In this document: positions 46,303 to 56,057 of the stretch, piece after piece
Position numbering within the stretch: the first letter of the stretch is position 1
Layout: each line of letters begins with the position of its first letter
Assembly: GCF_000576635.1 (NCBI RefSeq)
Contig: NZ_AVFL01000020.1
Location: 62,001-126,000 of the forward strand
DNA: 64,000 nucleotides
Origin: Skermanella stibiiresistens SB22
Lineage (GTDB): Bacteria; Pseudomonadota; Alphaproteobacteria; Azospirillales; Azospirillaceae
Direction: 5' to 3'
Translations under genes and position numbers: made by a program
The notes under the pieces: generated by a model
What the model was told of the DNA's origin: nothing
Database searches by the model: none
The model's input: the letters and a program-made list of their open reading frames with translations, nothing else

Positions 46303-46527
46303 TTACTTCTTGAGACCAAAGCTGCCAAAGCGCTTGTTGAACTTCGCGATCTGACCGCCGGTGTCGAGCAGCTTCTGCACACCCGTCCAAGCCGGATGCG
46401 ACTTCGGATCGATGTCCAGGCGCAGCGTGTCGCCGGCCTTACCCCACGTGCTCCGGGTCTGAAACGAGCTTCCGTCGGTCATGACGACGTTGATCTCGTG
46501 ATAGTCCGGATGGATGTCTTTCTTCAT
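46303..46527 (-). CDS. rpmE: 50S ribosomal protein L31
   Basis: A 74-residue large-subunit protein starting [19 protein letters not shown] and containing [24 protein letters not shown]. It lacks the CxxC zinc pair, so it is the zinc-free form usual in alphaproteobacteria. Single gene. Confidence 0.95.
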   Translation of the reverse strand: MKKDIHPDYHEINVVMTDGSSFQTRSTWGKAGDTLRLDIDPKSHPAWTGVQKLLDTGGQIAKFNKRFGSFGLKK

Positions 46528-46744
46528 GGCCCAGTCCCCGAAAAAGAGCGCGCCTTATAGCGAACCAGCGCCGAAGACGCAAGCGGCATCTCCGGGAAGA
46601 GTCGATCATCCCGGTCTTGATCCCTGGCGTTCGGCACTCGGGGGAGCGGGCTGATGTGACGCGGACCGCTCCGCTTGTTGCGCTGGCGGCACCTTGCTAT
46701 ACCAGCGACGGCCGTTCAAGCTCCGTCACTGCGGGAATCTCCTG

Positions 46745-48658
46745 GTGTTTCGAGAACAAACCAACGCCGCGCCCCTGTCCGGACCAGTATCCGGCCGGGC
46801 ATCCGGTCAGACGACCAGACCGACCGCGGCACCCGTGATCGACGCCAAGGCCGAAGCCCGATCGGCGCCCCGCAATCGCGACCTCGGACCGCTGCGCCAA
46901 CTGCTGCCCTTCCTCAGGCCTTACCGTCTCGCGATCGCGGCGGCCGCCGTGTCGCTGACCGTGGCCGCCGGCACCGTGCTGGGGCTGGGCGCGGGTCTCC
47001 GCGCGCTGGTCGACCAGGGTTTCGCCGCCGGCAACGCAGGGTTGCTGGACGAGGCGCTGCTGGTGATGCTGGGTGTGATAGTCGTCCTGGCTGCCTCCAC
47101 CTTCGGACGCTTCTATCTCGTCTCGTGGATCGGCGAGCGCGTCGTCGCCGACCTCAGGCGCGCCGTGTTCGACCATGTGGTCAAGCTGAGCCCCTCCTTC
47201 TTCGAGTCGACCCGGACCGGCGAGATCCTGTCGCGGCTGACGACGGACACCACCGTGCTCCAGGTGGTGGTCGGCTCGACCATCTCGATCGCGCTGCGCA
47301 ACGCGCTGCTGCTGATCGGTGGCTCCGTCATGCTGCTGATCACCAGTCCGAAGCTGACCGGCTTGGTCTTCCTGGTCGTGCCCCTGGTGATCGTGCCGAT
47401 CGTCTTCTTCGGCCGCCGGGTCCGCAAGCTGTCGCGTGAGAGCCAGGACCGCGTCGCCGACGTCGGTTCCTTCGTCGACGAGACCCTGGGCGCCATCCGC
47501 ACCGTGCAGGCCTATGGGCACGAGGATGCCGAACGGCGCAACTTCGGCGCCCGTGTCGAGGACGCGTTCGACGTCTCGGTCCGCCGGGTGCGGGTGCGCG
47601 CGATCCTGACGGTCATCGTCATCGTGCTGGTGTTCGGGGCGATCGGCACGATCCTGTGGGTCGGTGGGCATGACGTGCTGGCCGGACGCCTCAGTGGCGG
47701 CGACCTGTCGGCCTTCGTCTTCTACGCGGTCGTCGTCGCCGGGTCGGTCGGCGCCATCAGCGAGGTCATCGGGGATCTCCAGCGGGCCTCGGGTGCCACC
47801 GAGCGGCTGTTCGACCTGATGGCGACGGTGCCGGAGATCACGGCGCCGGCCAATCCCGTCCCCCTGCCGCTGCCCGTCAGGGGCGCGGTCGCCTTCGACG
47901 CCGTCCGCTTCCATTATCCCTCACGGCCGGATGACGCGGCCCTCGAGGATTTCAGCCTGTCGGTCGAGCCGGGCGAGACGGTCGCCCTGGTCGGCCCGAG
48001 CGGCGCCGGCAAGACGACGGTGTTCCAGCTGCTGCTGCGCTTCTACGATCCGCGCCAGGGCCGCGTGCTGGTTGATGGCGTCGACGTCAGGACGGCCGAC
48101 CCCTCCGACGTGCGCGCCCGCATCGGGCTGGTGCCCCAGGACCCGGTGATCTTCTCCACCAGCGCGCTCGAGAACATCCGCTACGGCCGGCTCGACGCCA
48201 CCGACGAGGAGGTCCGCGCCGCCGCCGACGCCGCCCACGCGCTGGACTTCCTGGACCAGTTGCCGAATGGCCTGAACACCTATCTGGGCGAGCGCGGCGT
48301 CAGGTTGTCGGGCGGACAGCGCCAGCGCGTCGCCATCGCCCGCGCCATCCTCCGCAACCCGCCGATCCTGCTGCTGGACGAGGCGACCAGCGCGCTCGAC
48401 GCCGAGAGCGAGCGAGTCGTCCAAGCGGCGCTGGAGAGGCTGATGGAGAACCGCACGACGCTGATCATCGCCCATCGCCTCGCGACGGTGCTGAACGCCG
48501 ACCGCATCGCCGTCATGGAGCGGGGAAAGCTGGTTGCAACCGGAAGTCATGGCGAACTCATCAAGCAGGGCGGTTTATACGCGCGCCTCGCCTCGCTCCA
48601 GTTCGACCTCCGCGATGATGACGGCGCGGCGCTTGCCTTGCGAACCGTGGCGGAGTAA
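46745..48658 (+). CDS. ABC exporter, fused membrane and ATPase domains
   Basis: A half-transporter of about 637 residues. Six membrane helices (first near LAIAAAAVSLTVAAGTVLGL) are followed by an ATPase with Walker A GPSGAGKTT, Q-loop GLVPQDPVIFS, signature [14 protein letters not shown] and Walker B ILLLDEATSALD. It belongs to the ABCB/MsbA-like lipid or drug export group. The start is uncertain: GTG 46745 is preferred, TTG 46694 is the frame limit; the first 40 residues are poorly structured. A small unknown gene follows after 9 bases. Confidence 0.88.
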   Translation: MFREQTNAAPLSGPVSGRASGQTTRPTAAPVIDAKAEARSAPRNRDLGPLRQLLPFLRPYRLAIAAAAVSLTVAAGTVLGLGAGLRALVDQGFAAGNAGLLDEALLVMLGVIVVLAASTFGRFYLVSWIGERVVADLRRAVFDHVVKLSPSFFESTRTGEILSRLTTDTTVLQVVVGSTISIALRNALLLIGGSVMLLITSPKLTGLVFLVVPLVIVPIVFFGRRVRKLSRESQDRVADVGSFVDETLGAIRTVQAYGHEDAERRNFGARVEDAFDVSVRRVRVRAILTVIVIVLVFGAIGTILWVGGHDVLAGRLSGGDLSAFVFYAVVVAGSVGAISEVIGDLQRASGATERLFDLMATVPEITAPANPVPLPLPVRGAVAFDAVRFHYPSRPDDAALEDFSLSVEPGETVALVGPSGAGKTTVFQLLLRFYDPRQGRVLVDGVDVRTADPSDVRARIGLVPQDPVIFSTSALENIRYGRLDATDEEVRAAADAAHALDFLDQLPNGLNTYLGERGVRLSGGQRQRVAIARAILRNPPILLLDEATSALDAESERVVQAALERLMENRTTLIIAHRLATVLNADRIAVMERGKLVATGSHGELIKQGGLYARLASLQFDLRDDDGAALALRTVAE

Positions 48659-48667
48659 GCATTTCGC

Positions 48668-48892
48668 ATGGTTGACACGCGCCCCACTGGTCCAAACACC
48701 AATCTTCCCGTCCGCGCCGATGCCGGCAGCGGCCGGGCTTCGCCTGGACGCGCCGTCGAGGAACTGCGGGCGAAGCGGTCCCACAGCGGACGCGTGCCAA
48801 GCCTGAAGCAACTCGCCAGCCTGATGGTCGACGGCATTCTGACGCTGCCCTCATATTACCGGCGCGGCATGTATCTCGACCTGCTGGTCTGA
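48668..48892 (+). CDS. Hypothetical small protein
   Basis: A 74-residue ORF beginning 9 bases after the ABC exporter stop, with good codon use for this genome. The N-terminal half is Pro/Ser/Arg-rich; the C-terminal half (LKQLASLMVDGILTLPSYY) is ordered-looking. No family recognised. Probably co-transcribed with the exporter. Confidence 0.5.
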   Translation: MVDTRPTGPNTNLPVRADAGSGRASPGRAVEELRAKRSHSGRVPSLKQLASLMVDGILTLPSYYRRGMYLDLLV

Positions 48893-48962
48893 GCCGGCGA
48901 TCACCGCCAACGCTTCGACCATTTCACTCTCCGGCCCCCGGCGATAGGCGCCTTCCTAAGAA

Positions 48963-49451
48963 ATGCTGTCCCAGAAGGCCAAGTACGCCCTCCGCGCCCT
49001 CTTGATGCTGGCGGAACGATCGGAGGATGACTTGGTCATGATCGCCGACATCGCCGAGCGGGAGAACGTACCGCGCAAGTTCCTCGAGGCGATCCTGCTG
49101 GACCTGCGGAAGCGGGGGCTGCTGGACAGCCGCAGGGGCAAGAACGGCGGCTACCGTCTGGCCAAGCCTCCCGCCGCGATCTCGTTCGGCGAGATCATCC
49201 GGATCGTCGATGGCCCCCTGGCTCCCCTGCCCTGCGCCAGCAAGAGCGGCTTCCGCCCCTGCGAGGACTGCACCGACGTGGACACCTGCTCGGTGCGCTG
49301 GCTGATGCTACGGGTCCGCGATGCCACGGCGGATATCCTGGACAATTGCTCCCTGGCGGATGGGCTGAAGCATCGCCGCGCCACCGGCGTCCTGCCCGGT
49401 GAGGACGTGCCCGACGATATGCCCGGAAGCATGGCGGCCACCCCTCTTTGA
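48963..49451 (+). CDS. Rrf2-family transcriptional regulator with four cysteines
   Basis: A 162-residue regulator with the Rrf2 winged helix (MLSQKAKYALRALLMLA, ENVPRKFLEAILLDLRKRGLL, SRRGKNGGYRLA). Cys91, Cys100, Cys103 and Cys109 could hold an Fe-S cluster; the spacing C-x8-C-x2-C-x5-C differs from IscR (three Cys). No isc/suf or cysteine genes are adjacent, so the targets are unknown. Confidence 0.88.
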   Translation: MLSQKAKYALRALLMLAERSEDDLVMIADIAERENVPRKFLEAILLDLRKRGLLDSRRGKNGGYRLAKPPAAISFGEIIRIVDGPLAPLPCASKSGFRPCEDCTDVDTCSVRWLMLRVRDATADILDNCSLADGLKHRRATGVLPGEDVPDDMPGSMAATPL

Positions 49452-49578
49452 CACCGATGCCCGCCGGGAGTTTACGTGACGATGCCGGGCACACCATGTT
49501 TAATACATTCTGAATTCCAGATGCCGCCGCGACCTCGTCAATCCCGTCGCCGCGGCATCGATGCAGGAGTGCTTGATC

Positions 49579-50181
49579 ATGGTGCGGAATCACCGGCGGC
49601 CGTTCGACCTCCGGGCCTTGACGCTCGGACTGATGCTCGCGGCGATGCTGGCACTGGCCCCAGGCGCCGTCAGGGCGGCCGACAGGGCCACGCTCCAGAA
49701 GTTCATCGGTAACTACGTCGGCCAAAGCATCTCTCTGGCCGACCAGGGACTCAGCGAACGCGATCTGGCGGTGACCATCAAGCCCTATGGGGACGATGGT
49801 TTCTCGCTGGACTGGACGACCATCACGAAACGCCCGGAAGGCAAGTCGAAGCAGCAGAGCTATTCGGTCGCGTTCGAGCCGACGCCGCGCGCTGGGATCT
49901 TCCGCGCGGCGCAACGGCGCAACATGTTCGGCCACTTCACCCCGCTCGACCCGATGGCGGGCGAACCGCTGCTGTGGGCGCATCTGGGGACCGACACCCT
50001 GACCGTCCAGGCGTTGCTGATCACCGAGGACGGCGGTTACGAGATCCAAACCTACGAGCGCAAGCTGGCGGCCCATGGCTTGGACCTGACGTTCTCCCGC
50101 GTGGCGGACGGCAAGGTTCTCAAGACGATCAGCGGCGTGCTTCGCAGGGTAAAGGACGGCCAACCGCTGCCCGTGAAATAA
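49579..50181 (+). CDS. Secreted hypothetical protein
   Basis: A 200-residue protein with a signal peptide (hydrophobic ALTLGLMLAAMLALAPGAVRA, cleavage near AVRA-AD). The mature part is beta-rich with FIGNYVGQSISL and no cysteine. AGGAG lies nine bases before ATG 49579; ATG 49561 is an alternative start. Function unknown. Confidence 0.75.
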   Translation: MVRNHRRPFDLRALTLGLMLAAMLALAPGAVRAADRATLQKFIGNYVGQSISLADQGLSERDLAVTIKPYGDDGFSLDWTTITKRPEGKSKQQSYSVAFEPTPRAGIFRAAQRRNMFGHFTPLDPMAGEPLLWAHLGTDTLTVQALLITEDGGYEIQTYERKLAAHGLDLTFSRVADGKVLKTISGVLRRVKDGQPLPVK

Positions 50182-50209
50182 CGAACGTCCAACGTGGTTG
50201 AACTCCGGC

Positions 50210-50824
50210 CTAGTCGAGGACGGTCGCCCGGATGTTGATGAAGCGGGTGATCGTGCCGAGCCAGCCGGGTGACAAGCCTATCCCGCGTAGGAATAGACAG
50301 CCCACCAGCCGAGAGACGCGCCCGTCCGCGTCGGCGAACGGTAGCAGCAGCCGCTCGCACGCCACGGGTGCCGCACCCCTGCGCCGGAGTTCGTCGTCCG
50401 ACCACATGACCAAGCCGGACTCCCGAACCTTGAGACAGTCACTGTCAAGCCGTTCGCTGCCCGGTCCCAGCAAGCCGGTCCGCAGGTCCCGCCCCGTGAG
50501 GTCGACTCCGACGGTCCGGGCCAAGCCACTGCCGAACCGGCTGAGCCACGCGCCATTGTCGCCGAACCTGACCTCGAACATGTCCGGCAGCCACGGTCCC
50601 ATCTCCGGGACGATGTCGATCGACCAGGGCGGCGGGCCATCGGGGGTGGTCTGATGGCGCAGCCAGAACTCGTACATGCACCAGAGGCGCTGGTCGCCGG
50701 GATAGAAGCTGGCGAAGTTCCAGGAAAAGTGCTCCGGATGTCCGGCGGCCGCCACGGAATGGGCGACGGACGGTTCGCTATAGAACCTGTCCAATTGGGC
50801 CATGACGGTTTGCGCTATGGACAT
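50210..50824 (-). CDS. PAS-domain protein (PAS_5 type)
   Basis: A 204-residue protein that looks like a single PAS-like domain of the alphaproteobacterial PAS_5 group: LWCMYEFWLRHQTTPDGPPPW, then FEVRFGDNGAWLSRFGSG and a GCLFLRGIG strand near the C-terminus. No output domain. These proteins are abundant in Rhodospirillales and of unknown role. Confidence 0.75.
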   Translation of the reverse strand: MSIAQTVMAQLDRFYSEPSVAHSVAAAGHPEHFSWNFASFYPGDQRLWCMYEFWLRHQTTPDGPPPWSIDIVPEMGPWLPDMFEVRFGDNGAWLSRFGSGLARTVGVDLTGRDLRTGLLGPGSERLDSDCLKVRESGLVMWSDDELRRRGAAPVACERLLLPFADADGRVSRLVGCLFLRGIGLSPGWLGTITRFINIRATVLD

Positions 50825-51226
50825 TGTTGCCTCGCCGATTGGCTTTCAGGGATTTCTCTGTCCATTCAGCTGAAGCAGGAAGCATGCCAATATAGTCCGT
50901 ATGGATTAATCCATCCGTTGAAAGGCGGTGATCTTTCGATGGCGGAAAAGCGCCTTCGCTATTCGCCGCGAATGCCGGGCAAAACCTGCCGATCGGAAGA
51001 TCCTGCCGGAGAGCCCATCCAGCCAAACGCCCTGATCATCGTAGCGGAACCGGTGTTCCACGCCGCGGCGCGACTTGGGCAAAATGCGCGTGTGGCCGAT
51101 CGGCCGCGCGCTTTCGTTCGCGATTTGCGAAGCGAGCCCAAACGCGTCTCCCCTCGGCGACAAGATCCCGGCGATCGGCCGCCGCCGGGATCTTGTCCAC
51201 CCAGGGTCTCGTTTATTGGACCGTGG
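50825..51226. other. Intergenic region with a 14-bp palindrome
   Basis: This 400-base gap holds no convincing gene: the ORFs across it lack ribosome-binding sites and domains. It contains the perfect palindrome ATGGATTAATCCAT (50901-50914), probably in the promoter of the PAS gene, and the stem-loop at 51159-51197 downstream of the dehydrogenase gene. CGTATGGATTAA here also occurs at 15110-15121. Confidence 0.5.
51159..51197 (-). terminator. 14-bp perfect stem-loop downstream of bdhA
   Basis: GACAAGATCCCGGC pairs with GCCGGGATCTTGTC around an 11-base loop, 29 bases beyond the bdhA stop on the minus strand. No T-run; terminator by position and stability. Confidence 0.6.
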
Positions 51227-52009
51227 TTACTGAGCCGTCCAGCCACCATCCATGGTCAGCGCGGCACCCGTCATGTTGCTGGCCGCGTCGGAACTGAGGA
51301 ACACAGCCAACTCGCCCAATTGATCCGGCGTGACGAACTTCTTGGATGGCTGCTTCTCGCCCAGCAGGTCGCGGGCGGCTTCCTCGACGGAGATACCCTT
51401 GCGCTCGGCCAGGGCGTCGATCTGCTTCTGGACCAGCGGGGTCAGCACCCAGCCGGGGCAGATCGAATTGGAGGTGATGCCGGTCTCGGCGTTCTCCAGC
51501 GCCACGACCTTGCTCAGCCCGATCACGCCATGCTTGGCCGCCACGTAGGCCGATTTGTTGACGCTGGCCACCAATCCATGAGCCGAGGCGATGTTGATGA
51601 TCCGGCCCCAGCCGCGCTGTTTCATCTGCGGCAAGACGTGGTGGATGCCGTGGAACACGGCCGACAGGTTGATCGCGATCACGGCGTCCCACCGCTCGGC
51701 CGGGAATTCGTCGACCGGAGCGGTGAACTGGATGCCCGCGTTGTTGACCAGGATATCCACCCTGCCGAGTTCCGCCGTGGCGTGATCGATCAGGCCCTTG
51801 ATCTGATCCGGCTTGCTCATGTCGGCGCCGTCATAGCCAACCTTGACGCCGAACCGGTCCGCGATGCCCTTGGTCAGCGCCGCGATGGCGTCGGCCTCGC
51901 CGAAACCGTTCAGCATGATGTCGGCGCCCTTGGCCGCCAAGGCTTCGGCGATGCCGAGCCCGATACCGCTGGTGGAACCCGTGATGACGGCGGTTTTGCC
52001 TTTAAGCAC
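51227..52009 (-). CDS. bdhA: 3-hydroxybutyrate dehydrogenase
   Basis: A 260-residue short-chain dehydrogenase interconverting 3-hydroxybutyrate and acetoacetate with NAD. NAD site GSTSGIGLGIAEALA (11-25), catalytic Ser142, Tyr155 and Lys159 (SAYVAAKHGVIGLSK). Family-specific features include NNAGIQFTAPVDEFP and NSICPGWVLTPLV. The start is GTG 52009 with GGAGAA upstream. Expected role: use of polyhydroxybutyrate breakdown products. Confidence 0.9.
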   Translation of the reverse strand: MLKGKTAVITGSTSGIGLGIAEALAAKGADIMLNGFGEADAIAALTKGIADRFGVKVGYDGADMSKPDQIKGLIDHATAELGRVDILVNNAGIQFTAPVDEFPAERWDAVIAINLSAVFHGIHHVLPQMKQRGWGRIINIASAHGLVASVNKSAYVAAKHGVIGLSKVVALENAETGITSNSICPGWVLTPLVQKQIDALAERKGISVEEAARDLLGEKQPSKKFVTPDQLGELAVFLSSDAASNMTGAALTMDGGWTAQ

Positions 52010-52182
52010 TTTTCTTCTCCGTATTGATCGGAATCGGATTGGCCGGAACTGGCTTTTGAAGGGAGTGATAGACGCTGAGGCGCGGCGGACCAAGCCACTT
52101 CGCTCGATAAACCATCACGCTCCCCACAACTTCATCAAAGATACATGGACCGGCCACGCGCGGCGCCACTTCCCGCCGCAGG

Positions 52183-55100
52183 TCACCGTGCCGGGGCGGG
52201 CTCGACCGGCACCAGCACGCCACCGGGGACGCCACCCGGCGATGGGCGAGGCGCCTCGGCGGCTTTGCGCCCGGTCGCGTCGGCCGCGCGGCGCTCCAAC
52301 TCGGCCGCCAGGGCCGCCGGGTCCACGACACGACGTGGACGGTCCAGCGGCCCGGTCAGGGTCAGTCCCACGGCAGGCAATTCGGGATCGGCGGCGAACT
52401 TGACGCTGAGCCCAAGGTCGAGCGACCAGTCCATCAGGCTCGCCGAGCCACCGCCGGAAACCTCCGCGTCGGGCGCCGACAAGATCAGGTCGTCCGAGCG
52501 GATGACGCCCTGTTCGAGCTTGAGCGTCCCGCTCAGGCGGTCGAATGGGCTATCGCTTGACGCCAGCGCTTTCGTCAGCTGATCGATCGCCAGCTTCGGC
52601 TTGTCCGCCCGCGCCAGATCGGCGGCGGCCCGATCCAGGTCGATGCCGGCCAATATGCCGTCGCGCGCCGTCAGCTTGCCCGATCCGGCCAGCGCGCCGA
52701 TCAAGGCGGCGGGACTCGAACCACTCGCGCCGATGTCCAAGTCGAGGTTCAGGACACCGTCGGTCAGATCGACCACCGCCGGCTTTTCCCGAAGGCTGGC
52801 CAAGCTGACGTCGACCAGCGACACCTTGGCCTCAAACCGGGGCGGCGCGTCCGGCGCGGCTGCGGTCAAGCCGCCCGACAGGCCGATTTGTCCCCCATGG
52901 ATACCGCCGTCCAGCTGCTCGACCGTCAGCGCTCCCCCCGCCAGCCGCGCCCGCGCGGCGGGTTCGGCGAGCCGGGTGCCGCCCAGCACGATGGCGCGCG
53001 AGGTCAGGGCCAAGCTGCCGTCCACCACCCGCATCCAGCCCAGGTCGAGCGGAGCGTCCGACCACAGCGCCCCCTCGGCCGCCAGCGCTGGCTGGATCAG
53101 CGACGGCACCGCCATGGCGCGGGACGACGCTTGGAGGAAACGGTCGATGGCGATCTCCCCGGTCTGCAAGCGGGCGTCGATCACCGGCCGCTCCGCCGCG
53201 AGGTCGACGGTCGCCTCTCCCTGGACGCTGACCGGTCCGGCCATGCCCTGGATCGCGGAGAGCGACAGGGCGCTTTCGGACCCCGCCACCTCGGCATAGA
53301 TATCGAAGCCTCCCAGCGCGCCCGCCGGCCGCCAGTCGGGCGCGAACAGCCCTCCCAGCTGGGCCGCGTCGGGATGGGTGAGCCTGACCTTGAGATCGTA
53401 GTTCGGCGCCGACGCGATCTGGTTCAGCGTGCCACCGGCCTGGACCGATCCGCCACCGCCGGCTAAGGTCAAGTCCAGCGCCAGCCGCTCCGCGTCGCCC
53501 GCGACCCTGCCCTTCAGGCTCGTCTCGCCAAGCCGTTCCACCGGCAAGGCCTCGAACGCGGTGCCGGGCCGCGTGGCGAGGAAGGCGCGGTTGAAGGCGG
53601 CCAGCGAGACCGCCTTGAGATCCACCGAGAGGTCGATGTTCTCCAGCGGCTTCAACCGCTTGATGCCGCCCTGCGCGGTTCCCGAGACACCCGCCAGATC
53701 GGCGGCGCGAAGCTGCCGGACGGTCAGCGAGCCATTCGACAGGGTGCCGTCCAGGCCAACCTGCTGGATCGGGACGCCCGCCACGGTCAAGGTGCCGATC
53801 TCGGCGTTCAGGTTGGCGTCGAAGCCACTGAGCCACGCGGCGAGATCCGGCTTGGCCACGCCCTCGGGCGGCACCCGGATCTCGCCGGTGTCGGTAACGC
53901 CCGTCAAGTCCGGCGCGTAGGCGTCGAGGTTGAGCCGGTCGATCTCCAAACGGGCGCCAAAACCGGGCCGGCCACGATCCACATAGGCGATGCCACCAGT
54001 CATCCGCGAGGTGTCGACCCGCAGGTCCATGCCGGCCAGTTGGAAATTGTCGATCCTGCCGGTCAACCGGCTGGTCATCGAGAACTTGCGCAGGCGGTCG
54101 GCGGGGACCCGGTCGATCCCGTAACCCAGCCACTCCAGCAAGGCCCGCAGGTTATCGGCGTTGGACTCGACCGACACGTCAACCAGGGGCTGGCCACGCT
54201 CCGCCGTGACAGAGCCTGTCACCGACATGTCGGCCCCGCCCGGCAGTAGGGCGGAAAGCCGGCGCAGCGTCATCACTCCCTTGTCCAGGCTGGCGTCGAG
54301 CCGGGCCTGCCGGACGATGTTGCCGCGATAGTTGAGCGCGTCGATGTTCAGCACCAACTTGCCCCCGAGGTTGGCGGGCAGTTTGAATGGTGGCGCCCCA
54401 TCCCGCGCCAGGGCCATCCAGCTGTCCAAGTCGAAGCGGTTGAAGTTCAGCGTCAGCTCGCTTTGGATCGGCTTGCCGTCCGGTCCCGTCACCGGCCGCG
54501 TCGTGGTGGTGTTGGCGGCGGCGGCCGCCGCCGCCGCCGCGGGCAGGTACTTGACCGTGCCGGTGCCTCGGGTCTCGCCGATCTGGAGTTCGATGCCGTT
54601 CAGTTCCACCAGCTTGGTCGAGGCGTTGAGAGCGGTCCGGAAATTGAAGGATTGCTGGAGCACCGTCGGAAGCTCCGCCGTCGGCGGATCGCCCGCCGCC
54701 TTCATCACGGCGGTCGCGGCGGGACGCAGGTCGGGACCCTCGGCGCGCAGGTCGCCCTGGACACGCGCGTCCGCCCCCGTGATCACGATGCCGGCGAACC
54801 GCAAGGTGGTTCCGGCGGCGTCGGGCTGGCGCAGCGCCACCCGGACCGGCAGCGCGCCGCCCTCGCCCATCCGGCCGGCGGTCAGTTCGACCGCCAGGGG
54901 AACACCGCGCGCCATCACCGAACCTTGGACCTGGAAGGGGCCGACCAAGCTGCCGGCGACGATCTGGGCATCAACCGACTCGACGCGCTCGTTGATGCCG
55001 CTGGTGGCGTCCCGATAGATCACTGTGCCGTTCTGGACCATCACTTGATCCAGCTGGATCGCCTCGGCGAACCGGTTGGAACCGAGAGTGGCGCCACCCG

Positions 55101-55488
55101 CCGGGGTGAATTCCCAGTTGCGCCGGCCATCGCGCAGCACCTCGAGCGCGATCACCGGCTCGATCAGGGCGATGCTCTGAACCTGGATGCGGCCACTCAG
55201 CAGGGGCATGAACGCCACGCGGACATCCAGTTTCCGCAGCTTCGCCATGTCGGGCTCGGCCGCCCCCGGGGGATTGGCGAGCCGGGCGCCGGACACCGAC
55301 AAGGTCGGGCGCGGCAGCAGCGCCAAGTCGATGTTGCCGTCGAGCGTGACCGAGCGGCCGGTGGCGGCGCTGATCCGCTCGGCTATGTCGGCCTTGTAGC
55401 TGTTCCAGTCGATCAGGCTGGGGACGATGAGGACTGCGCCGACGAGCAGCAGCAGAACGGCCAGGATTCCAATCAGAAGCTTCTTCAC
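52183..55488 (-). CDS. Very large AsmA-family protein
   Basis: A 1101-residue envelope protein. After a basic KKLL start and one membrane helix (LLIGILAVLLLLVGAVLIV), the N-terminal AsmA domain (DIAERISAATGRSVTL) leads into about 1000 residues of beta-rich repeats and a C-terminal AsmA_2-like domain. A run of eight Ala near residue 325 is a low-complexity link. The start is GTG 55488; ORF sequence upstream to 55671 is not coding. Such proteins are thought to bridge the periplasm for phospholipid transfer. Confidence 0.88.
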   Translation of the reverse strand: MKKLLIGILAVLLLLVGAVLIVPSLIDWNSYKADIAERISAATGRSVTLDGNIDLALLPRPTLSVSGARLANPPGAAEPDMAKLRKLDVRVAFMPLLSGRIQVQSIALIEPVIALEVLRDGRRNWEFTPAGGATLGSNRFAEAIQLDQVMVQNGTVIYRDATSGINERVESVDAQIVAGSLVGPFQVQGSVMARGVPLAVELTAGRMGEGGALPVRVALRQPDAAGTTLRFAGIVITGADARVQGDLRAEGPDLRPAATAVMKAAGDPPTAELPTVLQQSFNFRTALNASTKLVELNGIELQIGETRGTGTVKYLPAAAAAAAAANTTTTRPVTGPDGKPIQSELTLNFNRFDLDSWMALARDGAPPFKLPANLGGKLVLNIDALNYRGNIVRQARLDASLDKGVMTLRRLSALLPGGADMSVTGSVTAERGQPLVDVSVESNADNLRALLEWLGYGIDRVPADRLRKFSMTSRLTGRIDNFQLAGMDLRVDTSRMTGGIAYVDRGRPGFGARLEIDRLNLDAYAPDLTGVTDTGEIRVPPEGVAKPDLAAWLSGFDANLNAEIGTLTVAGVPIQQVGLDGTLSNGSLTVRQLRAADLAGVSGTAQGGIKRLKPLENIDLSVDLKAVSLAAFNRAFLATRPGTAFEALPVERLGETSLKGRVAGDAERLALDLTLAGGGGSVQAGGTLNQIASAPNYDLKVRLTHPDAAQLGGLFAPDWRPAGALGGFDIYAEVAGSESALSLSAIQGMAGPVSVQGEATVDLAAERPVIDARLQTGEIAIDRFLQASSRAMAVPSLIQPALAAEGALWSDAPLDLGWMRVVDGSLALTSRAIVLGGTRLAEPAARARLAGGALTVEQLDGGIHGGQIGLSGGLTAAAPDAPPRFEAKVSLVDVSLASLREKPAVVDLTDGVLNLDLDIGASGSSPAALIGALAGSGKLTARDGILAGIDLDRAAADLARADKPKLAIDQLTKALASSDSPFDRLSGTLKLEQGVIRSDDLILSAPDAEVSGGGSASLMDWSLDLGLSVKFAADPELPAVGLTLTGPLDRPRRVVDPAALAAELERRAADATGRKAAEAPRPSPGGVPGGVLVPVEPAPAR

Positions 55489-55752
55489 GAGGGACCCGCC
55501 GATACCGTTCGTTCCAGTGGCTCGCAGCGACAATATCCATACTTCGCGGCACCCGCATGGCACGTCATCCGGGTGTCGAATGTTCCAGTCTAACCCCACT
55601 CCCGCCCGATTGGGCGAGTTTGCGGGACCGGGCACCTGAGCTAAGCTAGAGAAGCAGGCGTCTTTAAGCAAACCACCATTGCTTCAAGCCGCTAAATCGG
55701 CTTACGCAAGGCAATTTGTAGGCACACGCAACCAACAGGGCGGGACCATGTC

Positions 55753-55935
55753 ATGGGAGACGTCGTCAATCTGAACCGCTTCCGCAAGGCGCGGGAGAAA
55801 AGCCAGAAGGAAGCGCAGGCGGCGGCCAACCGGGCGAAACACGGACGCACCAAGGACCAGCGCGCGACGGAACGAGACGAGGAGGCCCGACGGGCGCGGG
55901 AGCTGGAGGGCAAGAAAATAGACGACCCTGTCTAG
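55753..55935 (+). CDS. DUF4169 family small protein
   Basis: A 60-residue, very basic and charged protein starting MGDVVNLNRFRKARE, the DUF4169 signature of alphaproteobacteria. Predicted helical, soluble. Function unknown. The 264 bases upstream hold only weak inverted repeats. Confidence 0.85.
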   Translation: MGDVVNLNRFRKAREKSQKEAQAAANRAKHGRTKDQRATERDEEARRARELEGKKIDDPV

Positions 55936-56057
55936 TCTACTGAAAGCTTCGACACGACCGATCATCGATTCGACAAAAGAATCGTTGCTACGCCGAAGGT
56001 AAAATGCGCTAGATTGTCGCATAACGACTCATTGTGTCGGCTCCTGGGGAGGCAACG

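Noticed and set aside
46697-47914. 405-codon minus-strand ORF opposite the ABC exporter
   Set aside because: Asp/Gln/His-rich shadow of the membrane-domain coding sequence.
50654-52027. 457-codon plus-strand ORF across the PAS-bdhA gap and bdhA
   Set aside because: It is antisense to bdhA and has no domain; the portion inside the gap has no ribosome-binding site.
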